This document shows, one piece after another, positions 1 through 7,294 of a DNA stretch of 28,206 bases. The notes beneath the pieces are model-generated. The model did no database searches, was not told where the DNA came from, and was given only the letters and a program-made list of their open reading frames with translations. Made by a program: the position numbers and the translations under genes. Location of the stretch: assembly GCA_045631465.1 (NCBI GenBank), contig JAZQUV010000039.1, forward strand, positions 1 to 28,206, written 5' to 3'. The stretch comes from Aphodosoma sp045631465. GTDB lineage: Bacteria; Bacteroidota; Bacteroidia; Bacteroidales; Paludibacteraceae. Each line of letters begins with the position of its first letter. Position 1 is the stretch's first letter.

Positions 1-12
1 ACCCAAATTGCT

Positions 13-80
13 GCGTTGTTCTCAATATTAAGCTTCAGTCATGTACTTCAGTACACTCCTTTCAGCTTAAATTTCAACGC
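13..80. repeat. Large imperfect hairpin at left edge
   Basis: Three nested inverted arms are visible: GCGTTG (13-18) with CAACGC (75-80), TTAAGCT (28-34) with AGCTTAA (64-70), and an apex GTAC-ttca-GTAC (43-54). No gene covers bases 1-258. The element may be a structured intergenic repeat cut by the window edge. Its class is not recognised. Confidence 0.45.
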
Positions 81-112
81 CTTGCACTTTAGGCATTCTT
101 ACACATCTAAAA

Positions 113-148
113 GAGGCTGAGCCAAAAATTTCATTTTGACATAGCCTC
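113..148 (-). terminator. GAGGCT-type hairpin, copy 1
   Basis: GAGGCT (113-118) pairs with AGCCTC (143-148). The interior resembles the hairpin at 12579-12613, with the shared core TTCATTTTG. Read on the minus strand it lies downstream of the secreted hydrolase gene and is followed by TTTT. It is probably a second, repeat-derived terminator behind the one at 154-192. Confidence 0.5.
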
Positions 149-153
149 CAATC

Positions 154-192
154 AAAAAAGGTTGACCATTGGTGATGTGGTCAACCTTTTTT
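154..192. terminator. Bidirectional intrinsic terminator
   Basis: A perfect stem GGTTGACCA (160-168) / TGGTCAACC (178-186) with a 9-nt loop is flanked by six A and six T, so it can end transcription in either direction. It lies 66 bp past the stop codon of the minus-strand hydrolase gene and is its likely terminator. Confidence 0.85.
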
Positions 193-258
193 ATTGGGAT
201 AATTTTGTGTTATATTATATTACTGTCCGCTAAAACTTTTCTAAATAATAAAAATTTG

Positions 259-2046
259 TTATATTATTACTTTTTGTGATTGGTCGTTTATGTGAACAAC
301 ATAAATGCCTTTAGGGAGATTGATGTCTATATTGCCATTTGCTCTTTTTTTATAGATGATTTGTCCGTTTAGGTTGTATATAACCACTTGTGTGCGTTGC
401 TCTAATTCTATTCGGATGCCATTAGGTGTATTGAATATAGGTAGCGCTTCAGTTCTGATTGTTGACACCGACGTAGGCTCTTCTGCTTCTTCTGTTTGCA
501 ATTTTGCACCTGGATATACATTGCCATAGCGGTCAATGATTTTTACAACCCATGTTTTGCCTTCGTAGCAATCGTTATACACTAATGTATTGAACGAAGT
601 GGTGTATGTAATACCTAGCAGATTTTCGGCCTTACAGCCTTGTGTTTGTGAGAGGGTTGTGTCGTAGCAATATATTGCAAAGCGATAGTTCTCCTTTGAA
701 CAGTCCCATGATAGTAGGTTTTGCTCTTTGTTGAGTGTGAAATTGGTGATTTCTGGTGCTGAGGGAGCGCGACGCCATGTGATGGCTGGCCAAAGGGCAA
801 TGTGCTGGAAATGGTGTTCGGGTAGATATGTGTGATAGCCTTCGTCGCTATTGTCGAAATATGTGTTTGCTCCACCTCTATTTTGCCAATAAGTATTATT
901 GTAGAAAATAGTGCCAGTGGCTTTATTGTCTTCGCGGTTGACATTGATTTGGTTTGAAATGTCGGTAGGAGGATTGAAGCGACCACCACTATTTTGAGCT
1001 ACATCGTTGCTTGTAAATAGTGGACGTTTGTATTTGTCTGCCAAGTCGCTCCACCAATTGCAGAGTGTTTCGTAGTCTTGTCCTTTGTTATATTTAGGGC
1101 TTGAAGATAGCGATGGCCAATAGAGTTGTGGCGATATGTAGTCGATATAGCCACGTTTGAGCCATGCTGCAGCATCACAATATAGAACCGAATAAGCATC
1201 TTGACCTGTGATGCCCGATGCAGGCGCTATTTTGTCGTAAGAGGTGTAGTCTTCGTTGTAAACGTAGCGTGTTTTGGTGCTATAAATGCCAAAAGGACCG
1301 ATGCCGAAGCGAAGATAAGGTTTATGTGTTTTTACACTATCGAGAACGGATTTTACGAGAATATTGACATTCTCGCGACGCCAATCGTTTATGTCGAGGT
1401 CGTAAGGGTTGTTTGAAGTAGTTTGGCGAGTTTCGTTTTCGGCATATTCGTTGTCGGGCATAGATTTGTAGAAATAGTCGTCGAAAATAATGCCATCAAT
1501 GTCGTATTTGGTGATGATTTCGGTGATGACGTCGAGAGTGTATTTACGCACATCGGGATTGCCAGGGTCGAGGAATGCAGTTGAACCCGAGCCTATGCGC
1601 CAAGAATCTTTGACTTGTGGGGCGTTGATGGAATATTCGCCTATGCGATAGGGGTTGATCCATGCGTGGAGTTCGATGCCGCGTTTGTGGGCCTCTTCGA
1701 TGGCAAAAGCGAGTGGATCGTAGCCAGGATTGGTGCCACGAGTGCCAGTGAGCGAACTCATCCATGGTTCGTATGACGATTCGTAGAGAGCATCGCCGTG
1801 AGAGCGCACTTGGAGCATTATGGCATTGAGATTACCTTGTTTAGCACGTTCGATGATAGTTACTAATTCGGCTTTTTGTGCTGCTATTTGAGTCGCATTG
1901 CCCTCTTTTGTGATTTGAGTTGTAGGCCAATCGATATTCCACACGGTGGCTACCCAAGATGCACGAAACTCTTTTTCTTGAGCGTTTATATGAATGCACA
2001 ATGCACAATGTGCGATGCATAGTAGAATGATTATGAGTTTTTTCAT
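259..2046 (-). CDS. Secreted GHL10/DUF187 family glycoside hydrolase with T9SS sorting domain
   Basis: This 595-aa protein has a signal peptide (residues 1-23, ending NAQ). A GHL10-type TIM-barrel domain (Pfam 'glycosyl hydrolase-like 10', formerly DUF187) follows, beginning FRASWVATVWNIDWP, with later signatures NAIMLQVRSHGDALYES, ELHAWINPYRI and DGIIFDDYFY. A short Ig/Fn3-like stretch comes next (about 430-520). The last 70 residues look like a T9SS type A sorting domain (VVIYNLNGQIIYKK ... LPKGIYVVHI). It is probably exported and anchored or released by the type IX system. Family members are linked to cell-wall or other polysaccharide cleavage, but the substrate here cannot be told. The ATG at 2046 fits the signal peptide. 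The codons for residues 10-18 are made of tandem heptamers (see 1993-2020). Confidence 0.85.
   Translation of the reverse strand: MKKLIIILLCIAHCALCIHINAQEKEFRASWVATVWNIDWPTTQITKEGNATQIAAQKAELVTIIERAKQGNLNAIMLQVRSHGDALYESSYEPWMSSLTGTRGTNPGYDPLAFAIEEAHKRGIELHAWINPYRIGEYSINAPQVKDSWRIGSGSTAFLDPGNPDVRKYTLDVITEIITKYDIDGIIFDDYFYKSMPDNEYAENETRQTTSNNPYDLDINDWRRENVNILVKSVLDSVKTHKPYLRFGIGPFGIYSTKTRYVYNEDYTSYDKIAPASGITGQDAYSVLYCDAAAWLKRGYIDYISPQLYWPSLSSSPKYNKGQDYETLCNWWSDLADKYKRPLFTSNDVAQNSGGRFNPPTDISNQINVNREDNKATGTIFYNNTYWQNRGGANTYFDNSDEGYHTYLPEHHFQHIALWPAITWRRAPSAPEITNFTLNKEQNLLSWDCSKENYRFAIYCYDTTLSQTQGCKAENLLGITYTTSFNTLVYNDCYEGKTWVVKIIDRYGNVYPGAKLQTEEAEEPTSVSTIRTEALPIFNTPNGIRIELEQRTQVVIYNLNGQIIYKKRANGNIDINLPKGIYVVHINDQSQKVII
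1993..2020. repeat. Heptanucleotide array (AATGCAC type) inside a signal-peptide coding region
   Basis: Four 7-bp units in register: aatgcac, aatgcac, aatgtgc, gatgcat. On the minus strand they encode the CIAHCALCI part of the hydrolase signal peptide. The same heptamer type recurs in the spacer at 8634-8661. Confidence 0.7.
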
Positions 2047-2066
2047 ATTTTAGTAGCGATAACTGC

Positions 2067-2087
2067 GGACGCTCGAGCCGAGCGTCC
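2067..2087. repeat. Perfect 9-bp inverted repeat between ABC-F and hydrolase genes
   Basis: GGACGCTCG (2067-2075), a 3-nt loop, then CGAGCGTCC (2079-2087). It is GC-rich in an AT-rich spacer of 58 bp and has no T tract on either side, so it looks more like a palindromic intergenic repeat or mRNA-processing hairpin than a classical terminator. Confidence 0.6.
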
Positions 2088-2104
2088 CTACTTTGGGTTT
2101 GATA

Positions 2105-4018
2105 TTAATTGAGTTCGTCGAGTTCGAGCCAACGGAGTTCTTTTTCGTCAAGGAGGTCAGTTATTTCTTGGAATCGTTGTGATTTTTTGATTAAATCATC
2201 GTTAGATAGAGAACCAGAGGCAAGAGCTGATGATAATTCGGATTTCTCTTTTTCGAGTGATTCGATATCCTTTGAGAGTTGTTCGTACTCGCGTTTTTCG
2301 TTGAAAGAGAGTTTGCGTTTTTTGTTTGAGGATGAGTCGGACTTGTCGGACCTGTCAGACTTTTCGGACAACTGTTGACTGTTGACTGTTGGTTGTTGAC
2401 TTTTCTGCTCGCGTTCCTCCTCTTCTTTGAGTTCGCGCCATTGGCGGTAGTCGGTGTAGTTGCCAGGGAAGTCTTTGATTTTGCAGTCGCCTTGGAACAC
2501 GAGTAGGTGGTCGATGACCTTGTCCATAAAGAAACGGTCGTGACTTACGACAATAACGCAACCTTTGAAGTTGATAAGGTAGTCCTCTAGAACATTTAGA
2601 GTGGCAATGTCGAGGTCGTTAGTCGGCTCATCGAGAACGATAAAGTTAGGACTACGCATCAATACGGTGCATAGGTATAGGCGGCGGCGTTCGCCACCAG
2701 AAAGTTTGGCTATGTAGTCGTGTTGTTTTTCAGGCGGGAATAGGAAGTGCGTGAGGAATTGGGTAGCGGTCATTTTGCGTCCACCACCGAGGTCGACTTC
2801 TTCGGCAATTTGACGTACAGCATCAATAACCTTCATACCATCGTTGAATTGGATACCATTTTGGCTATAATAAGCGAATTTGACAGTTTCGCCAATGTCG
2901 AAACGACCACTATCGGGAGCAACTTCGCCGAGAAGCATTTTGAGGAAGGTAGATTTGCCTGTACCATTTTTGCCCACGATGCCAAGTTTCTCATAGCGAG
3001 AGAAGTTGTAGTAGAAATTGTCGAGGATTTTGTAGTCGCCAAATGCTTTGCTGATATATTGTGCTTCGAATATTTTTGAGCCAAGATAGGCCGATTTTAC
3101 ACCAAGGGATACCTGTTTTTCGGCAATGCGTTGTTTGGCACGTTGCTCGATTTCGTAGAAAGCATCGATACGAGAGCGGGATTTGTGGCCACGCGCTTGT
3201 GGTTGGCGGCGCATCCAATCGAGTTCGGTGCGATAGAGGTTTTGGGCACGAGCAGTTTCGGCATTAAAATTAGCAATACGAGCCTCGCGTTTTTCGAGAT
3301 AGTAACTATAGTTGCCTTTATAGTGGAATAGTTGGTGTTGGTCTATTTCGAGAATATCGGTGCAGACATTGTCTAGGAAATAGCGGTCGTGAGTGACCAT
3401 GAGGATGGTCATCTTGGAGTGGTTGAGAAAATCTTCGAGCCATTCGACCATTTCGAGGTCGAGGTGGTTGGTAGGCTCATCGAGAAGGATGAGGTCGGGC
3501 TCGGTGATGAGTACGTTGGCAAGAGCAAGACGTTTTTGTTGACCACCAGATAGTTGTTCGACCGGTTGTTCGAGATTGTGGATATTGAGTTTGCCAAGAA
3601 TTTGCTTGATGCGAACTTCGTAATCCCAAGCATTGAGACGATCCATGTCGGCCATAGCAAGTTGGATTTCGTTGCTATAAGCAGGGTCGTCGGCATGTTT
3701 TTCGATGAGGTTTTCGTAATGAGCAATGGCTTTTACTACATCATTGTCGGAGGCAAAGCATGCTTGACTTACGGTCATTCCTGGTTGGAAATTTGGGTCT
3801 TGCGTCAGACACCCGACACGGATATCTCGACGATAGGTGATGGTGCCACTATCTTGCGATTCTCGGCCTATGAGTAGGTTGAGAAGGGTAGTTTTGCCAG
3901 TACCATTTTGGGCGATAAGGGCAACGCGTTGTCCTTGGTCGATACCAAAGCTAATATTTTCGAATAGAAGGCGGTCGCCAAATGATTTGGTTAGATTTTC
4001 GACTTGTAGATAGACCAT
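2105..4018 (-). CDS. ABC-F family ATPase (Uup/YfmR-like)
   Basis: This 637-aa soluble protein has two ABC cassettes and no membrane segment, so it is an ABC-F protein, a family that acts on the ribosome rather than in transport. Cassette 1 has Walker A AQNGTGKT (the first glycine replaced by Ala), signature LSGGQQKR and Walker B LILLDEPTNHLD. Cassette 2 has Walker A GKNGTGKS, signature LSGGERRR and Walker B FIVLDEPTNDLD. The inter-cassette linker is basic (RRQPQARGHKSRSRI). The C-terminal 72 residues (566-637) are a charged coiled coil as in Uup. A low-complexity Ser/Gln/Asp linker at 540-565 is coded by short tandem repeats (2335-2400). It lies 149 bp after rseP with a repeat-filled spacer. 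The exact subfamily is uncertain. Confidence 0.93.
   Translation of the reverse strand: MVYLQVENLTKSFGDRLLFENISFGIDQGQRVALIAQNGTGKTTLLNLLIGRESQDSGTITYRRDIRVGCLTQDPNFQPGMTVSQACFASDNDVVKAIAHYENLIEKHADDPAYSNEIQLAMADMDRLNAWDYEVRIKQILGKLNIHNLEQPVEQLSGGQQKRLALANVLITEPDLILLDEPTNHLDLEMVEWLEDFLNHSKMTILMVTHDRYFLDNVCTDILEIDQHQLFHYKGNYSYYLEKREARIANFNAETARAQNLYRTELDWMRRQPQARGHKSRSRIDAFYEIEQRAKQRIAEKQVSLGVKSAYLGSKIFEAQYISKAFGDYKILDNFYYNFSRYEKLGIVGKNGTGKSTFLKMLLGEVAPDSGRFDIGETVKFAYYSQNGIQFNDGMKVIDAVRQIAEEVDLGGGRKMTATQFLTHFLFPPEKQHDYIAKLSGGERRRLYLCTVLMRSPNFIVLDEPTNDLDIATLNVLEDYLINFKGCVIVVSHDRFFMDKVIDHLLVFQGDCKIKDFPGNYTDYRQWRELKEEEEREQKSQQPTVNSQQLSEKSDRSDKSDSSSNKKRKLSFNEKREYEQLSKDIESLEKEKSELSSALASGSLSNDDLIKKSQRFQEITDLLDEKELRWLELDELN
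2335..2400. repeat. Tandem repeats coding the ABC-F linker
   Basis: Two arrays abut. At 2373-2400 there are four heptamers (tgttgac, tgttgac, tgttggt, tgttgac), the same unit as in the pyrE-pyrB spacer at 17228-17248. At about 2335-2368 there is a 9-bp-period array (tcggacttg type) giving the SDRSDKSDS residues. The flanking coding sequence is not repetitive. Confidence 0.75.
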
Positions 4019-4050
4019 TGTTTGAGTTGAAAGTTATTCGCTTCGCTCAT

Positions 4051-4113
4051 GATTTTTGCTTCGCTCGGCATAGTTCAAGTAAACTTGACACTGCTCTCGC
4101 TTATCGCAAAAAT
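4051..4113. repeat. Hairpin repeat family, copy A
   Basis: The ends ATTTTTGC / GCAAAAAT are complementary. The centre reads CTCGGCATAG, apical stem TCAAG-TAAA-CTTGA, then CTGCTCTCGC. It is homologous to copies at 5798-5953, 5969-6028 and 9446-9515. It lies in the rseP to ABC-F spacer. Confidence 0.7.
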
Positions 4114-4117
4114 TGAG

Positions 4118-4160
4118 AGTTGAAAGTTGAAAGTTAATTAAATTTCAAATTTCAAAATTC
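4118..4160. repeat. Two heptanucleotide arrays in the rseP / ABC-F spacer
   Basis: Units agttgaa twice (4118-4131), then aaatttc, aaatttc, aaaattc (4140-4160). The two parts are roughly complementary (TTGAA/TTCAA). Similar units occur between carA and carB. Confidence 0.65.
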
Positions 4161-4167
4161 AAGTTAT

Positions 4168-5661
4168 TTAGAATTTTCCCATTATGAGTTTGATGATGTC
4201 GTTGCCATTGGCAAAGATGAGGAGGGCAAGGAGTAGGAACATGCCGATGTTGGCTGCTATTTCCATGAAACGGTCGTTAGGTTTGCGACCTGTAATCATT
4301 TCGTAGATGAGCATTAGGAAGTAGCCACCATCGAGCACAGGAATAGGCAAGAAGTTCATGAATGCCAATGCAATAGAGATGAATGCTGTGAAGCTCCAGA
4401 ATATGCTCCAATTCCAAGTAGCAGGGAACATGTTGCCTATGGCAACGAATCCACCAACAGATTGAGCTCCTGCTTTGGTGAATACGAGGCGGAATTGTTT
4501 TACATAGTTTACTAAGCCTTCCCAGCCTTTAGCTATACCAGCAGGGAATGATTGGAAGAACCCATATTTGATTTGTTTTGCTTTGAAATATGGTGTTGGG
4601 TCTTTTATTTGCACTCCTATTTTGCCATCTTCGGTTAGAGTGATGGAAGAGTGCATAAGCGAGTCGGCACGCATAAAGTCGAGCGTGATAGTTTCGCCCT
4701 TATGTTTGTTGAGTTCGGTTACGATGTCGCTATATGCAGGGAGGGAGATGCCATTGATGCCGATGATGCTATCGTTAGGCTGCATATTTGCCATTTCGGC
4801 AGGTGTGTTTGGCGCAATAGCTTCGATGACGAAAGGTACGCGTAGTGCGGTTAGTTTTGCATCGTTGGCAGCAATGATTTGTTCGCCAAAGTCGTCTGGT
4901 AGTGTGATGGCTACTTCTTGATTATTGCGGAGTACGGTGATATTGCTTTTGCCTTCTATTACTATTTTGTTGACAATATCGCGCTCGTTCTCAACTGTTT
5001 CGCCATTGATGGTGAGTATGCGGTCGCCATTTTGGAAACCATTATTGAGCGCAGTTTGGCAATAGTCGTAGCCAAGGTAGGCTTCTTGAGTAGGGATATA
5101 ACTTTCGCCCCAAGCATAGAGCATCATGGCATAGATGATGGCGGCAGTGATGAAGTTCATAAGCACACCGCCAGCGATGATGAACATACGTTGCCATGCT
5201 GGTTTAGCACGGAATTCCCAAGGTTTTACTTCGGCAGAGAGCATAGAGGCGTCGGTAGTTTCGTCGGCCATACCATCGATTGCGCAGTAGCCACCGAGTG
5301 GCACCCAACCGATACCCCATTCGGTAGTTTCGGGGTGTTTGCGCCAGTCGTTGTCGTCGAGTTCGCTAATAGGTGCCGGTTCCATGATAGGACGACCCTT
5401 TTTGTCGGTGCGAGGTATGCCGAATTCGTCAACTGATTGACGTACGTGGTCAGGCAAGTTTTTGGCAAAGAAGCGGAATTGCCATTTGCCGTTGATTTTT
5501 TTTGCTCGGAATATAGAGAAGTTAGGGTTGAAAAATAGGTAGAATTTGTTGACACGGACTTTGAATAGACGGGCAAAACCGAAGTGTCCGAGTTCGTGAA
5601 CGAATACAAGGATTGAGAGTGCTAATACTAATTGAGCTGCTTTAATTAAGACTGTTTCCAT
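4168..5661 (-). CDS. rseP: RIP metalloprotease RseP (site-2 protease)
   Basis: This 497-aa membrane-embedded zinc protease of the S2P family cuts transmembrane proteins such as anti-sigma factors. The HELGH zinc motif is at residues 22-26 in the first membrane helix. A periplasmic region follows, with PDZ-like sequence around 200-330 (for example APNTPAEMANMQPNDSIIGING). The second catalytic motif NFLPIPVLDGG lies near the C-terminus before a last helix. An insert of about 100 residues after the first helix (INGKWQFRFFAKNLPDHVRQ onward) is hydrophilic. The gene follows dxr, the usual neighbour in Bacteroidales, though here 353 bp of repeat-rich spacer separates them. The start ATG at 5661 places the HExxH helix at the N-terminus as expected. 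Confidence 0.93.
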   Translation of the reverse strand: METVLIKAAQLVLALSILVFVHELGHFGFARLFKVRVNKFYLFFNPNFSIFRAKKINGKWQFRFFAKNLPDHVRQSVDEFGIPRTDKKGRPIMEPAPISELDDNDWRKHPETTEWGIGWVPLGGYCAIDGMADETTDASMLSAEVKPWEFRAKPAWQRMFIIAGGVLMNFITAAIIYAMMLYAWGESYIPTQEAYLGYDYCQTALNNGFQNGDRILTINGETVENERDIVNKIVIEGKSNITVLRNNQEVAITLPDDFGEQIIAANDAKLTALRVPFVIEAIAPNTPAEMANMQPNDSIIGINGISLPAYSDIVTELNKHKGETITLDFMRADSLMHSSITLTEDGKIGVQIKDPTPYFKAKQIKYGFFQSFPAGIAKGWEGLVNYVKQFRLVFTKAGAQSVGGFVAIGNMFPATWNWSIFWSFTAFISIALAFMNFLPIPVLDGGYFLMLIYEMITGRKPNDRFMEIAANIGMFLLLALLIFANGNDIIKLIMGKF

Positions 5662-5690
5662 TAATTTTGTTGGTTTTTATTATTGTTATG

Positions 5691-5760
5691 GAAGACAGAA
5701 TAACATAAGAACATAATTTATTAAATTTATATTTTGATGTTCTTCTGTTCTTTTGTCTTC
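5691..5760. repeat. Long inverted repeat in the rseP leader
   Basis: The left arm 5691-5714 (GAAGACAGAATAACATAAGA...) and right arm 5737-5760 are complementary at 21 of 24 positions around a 22-nt AT-rich loop. Both arms also show a period of about 8 bp. It lies 30 bp upstream of the rseP ATG on the minus strand, so it would fold in the 5' end of the mRNA or in the dxr-rseP transcript. Confidence 0.6.
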
Positions 5761-5797
5761 AAAAATATTATCTTAAGAAATTTTTCGTTTTGCTCAA

Positions 5798-5953
5798 GAT
5801 TTTTGCTATGCTTGGCATAAAAATTTTCTTTCAAAAAACAAATGGATTTGTTTTTTAAGTCTTTAAATTAAATTGTCAAATTAAAGTGAACTTTATTTGC
5901 CAATTCAATCGAAAGCCTTGAAAATTTTTCTGCTCTCGCTTATCGCAAAAATT
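5798..5953. repeat. Hairpin repeat family, copy B (expanded)
   Basis: The ends match copy A (GATTTTTGC ... CTGCTCTCGCTTATCGCAAA), but the centre is expanded by about 100 bp and holds two further palindromes: an 11-bp stem AAAAAACAAAT-gg-ATTTGTTTTTT (about 5836-5859) and TAAAGT-ga-ACTTTA (about 5884-5897). It may be a composite or nested insertion. It fills most of the otherwise gene-free dxr-rseP spacer. Confidence 0.6.
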
Positions 5954-5968
5954 TTTCGTTTTACTTGA

Positions 5969-6028
5969 GATTTTTGCTTCGCTCGGCAACTGAAGTAAAC
6001 TTCGTTGCTCTCGCTTATCGCAAAAATT
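5969..6028. repeat. Hairpin repeat family, copy C, overlapping the dxr 3' end
   Basis: The ends are ATTTTTGC / GCAAAAAT and the apical stem is GAAG-TAAA-CTTC. The element runs into the dxr coding sequence: its terminal bases supply the last four codons (EFLR) and the TAA stop at 6015-6017. Confidence 0.7.
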
Positions 6029-7166
6029 CAGTGGTGAGGATGCGGGCTTCGCGGTCGCAGGCTACGTAGTCTTCGTAGGTTGGTTGTGAGATGAATGCCA
6101 TGCGCGACATGACTTGTTCGATGATGTCGCTCATTTGTAGGAAGCCAATTTGATCGTTGAGGAATGCGGCTACTACTACTTCGTTGGCTGCGTTGAGCAC
6201 GCAAGGCACATTGCCACCACGATTTAGGGCTTCGAATGCGAGGGCTAGGTTGCGGAAGCGAGTGGTGTCGGGTTGCTCGAAGGTAAGACTTGTGCATTTG
6301 GCAAAGTCGAGACGTTCGAATGATGCTTGTACGCGAGTAGGGAATGTGAGTGCGTATTGGATTGGTAGGCGCATGTCGGGTAGGCCCATTTGGGCTTTGA
6401 TGCTACTATCGCGGAATTGTACCATCGAGTGGATGATGGATTGTGGGTGGATGACTACGTCGATTTGGTCGGGGCGTAGGTCGAAAAGCCACTTGGCTTC
6501 GATTACTTCAAAGCCTTTGTTCATGAGAGAGGCTGAGTCGATTGTGATTTTTGCACCCATTTGCCAAGTAGGATGCTTGAGAGCATCGGTAGCTTTGACG
6601 TGGCGGAGTTGGTCGAGCGAGTAGTTGCGGAAAGGTCCGCCAGAGGCAGTGAGGATGATTTTCTCAACTTCTTGTTCGTGTTCGCCAACGAGGCATTGGA
6701 AGATGGCACCATGTTCGGAGTCGACAGGGAGGATGGCTGCGTGGTAATCTTGCACGAGGCGAGTGATGAGGTCGCCAGCTACGACAAGAGTTTCTTTGTT
6801 GGCAAGGGCAATGCGTTTGCCAGCTTTGACGGCAGCGATTGTAGGTGCAAGTCCTGAATAGCCAACCATAGCAGTAACAACGGTGGTTACGGCATCCATT
6901 GCTGCTACTTGGGCTATGGCGTCGCGACCTGCAAACACTTTGATTGGTAGATCGGCGAGGGCTTCTTTTATGGTGTTATAATGGGCTTCGTTGCCTATGA
7001 CTACGACTTCGGGTTGGAATTCGCGAGCTTGTGCAATGAGTTTGTCGATGCTATTATTGGCTGTGATGGCATAGACGTCGAATAGGTCGGGATTTTCGCG
7101 GACCACGTCGAGGGTTTGTGTACCAATTGAGCCGGTTGAGCCAAGTATGGCTAATGATTGTTTCAT
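6015..7166 (-). CDS. dxr: 1-deoxy-D-xylulose-5-phosphate reductoisomerase
   Basis: This 383-aa enzyme catalyses the NADPH-dependent second step of the MEP isoprenoid pathway. The NADPH-binding motif GSTGSIG is at residues 9-15. The metal and substrate region reads PVDSEHGAIFQ and LTASGGPFR, followed by the active-site loop HPTWQMGAKITIDSASLMNKG. The open frame continues upstream to 7277, but the ATG at 7166 (MKQSLAILGS) was chosen because it gives the family's usual N-terminus and length; the 37 extra upstream residues look like translated spacer. It lies 126 bp after the LytM-like gene and upstream of rseP. The final residues and stop codon are contributed by repeat copy C. Confidence 0.95.
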   Translation of the reverse strand: MKQSLAILGSTGSIGTQTLDVVRENPDLFDVYAITANNSIDKLIAQAREFQPEVVVIGNEAHYNTIKEALADLPIKVFAGRDAIAQVAAMDAVTTVVTAMVGYSGLAPTIAAVKAGKRIALANKETLVVAGDLITRLVQDYHAAILPVDSEHGAIFQCLVGEHEQEVEKIILTASGGPFRNYSLDQLRHVKATDALKHPTWQMGAKITIDSASLMNKGFEVIEAKWLFDLRPDQIDVVIHPQSIIHSMVQFRDSSIKAQMGLPDMRLPIQYALTFPTRVQASFERLDFAKCTSLTFEQPDTTRFRNLALAFEALNRGGNVPCVLNAANEVVVAAFLNDQIGFLQMSDIIEQVMSRMAFISQPTYEDYVACDREARILTTEFLR

Positions 7167-7185
7167 TTTGTTTGTTTTTTTGTGT

Positions 7186-7294
7186 GAATACCCACTGAGA
7201 GTGTGTGTTTGGTTGTGGCGGTTTTCTTCGGCATAGGTTGCTTGCACCTTGCTTGAGGGTTGGGCAAGAGAATACACACTGAGAGTGGTTGTTT
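7186..7294. repeat. 25-bp imperfect direct repeats flanking a 21-bp shared element
   Basis: GAATACCCACTGAGAGTG... (7186-7210) and GAATACACACTGAGAGTG... (7270-7294) are near-identical, and each contains the palindrome CACT-gag-AGTG. Between them, bases 7224-7244 match the reverse complement of 16061-16081 exactly over 21 bp. The right repeat overlaps the stop codon of the LytM-like gene (7293-7295). Confidence 0.6.

Noticed and set aside
7167..7277. Upstream extension of dxr by 37 codons
   Set aside because: The extension has no similarity to Dxr N-termini and overlaps intergenic repeats; the ATG at 7166 gives the normal protein.
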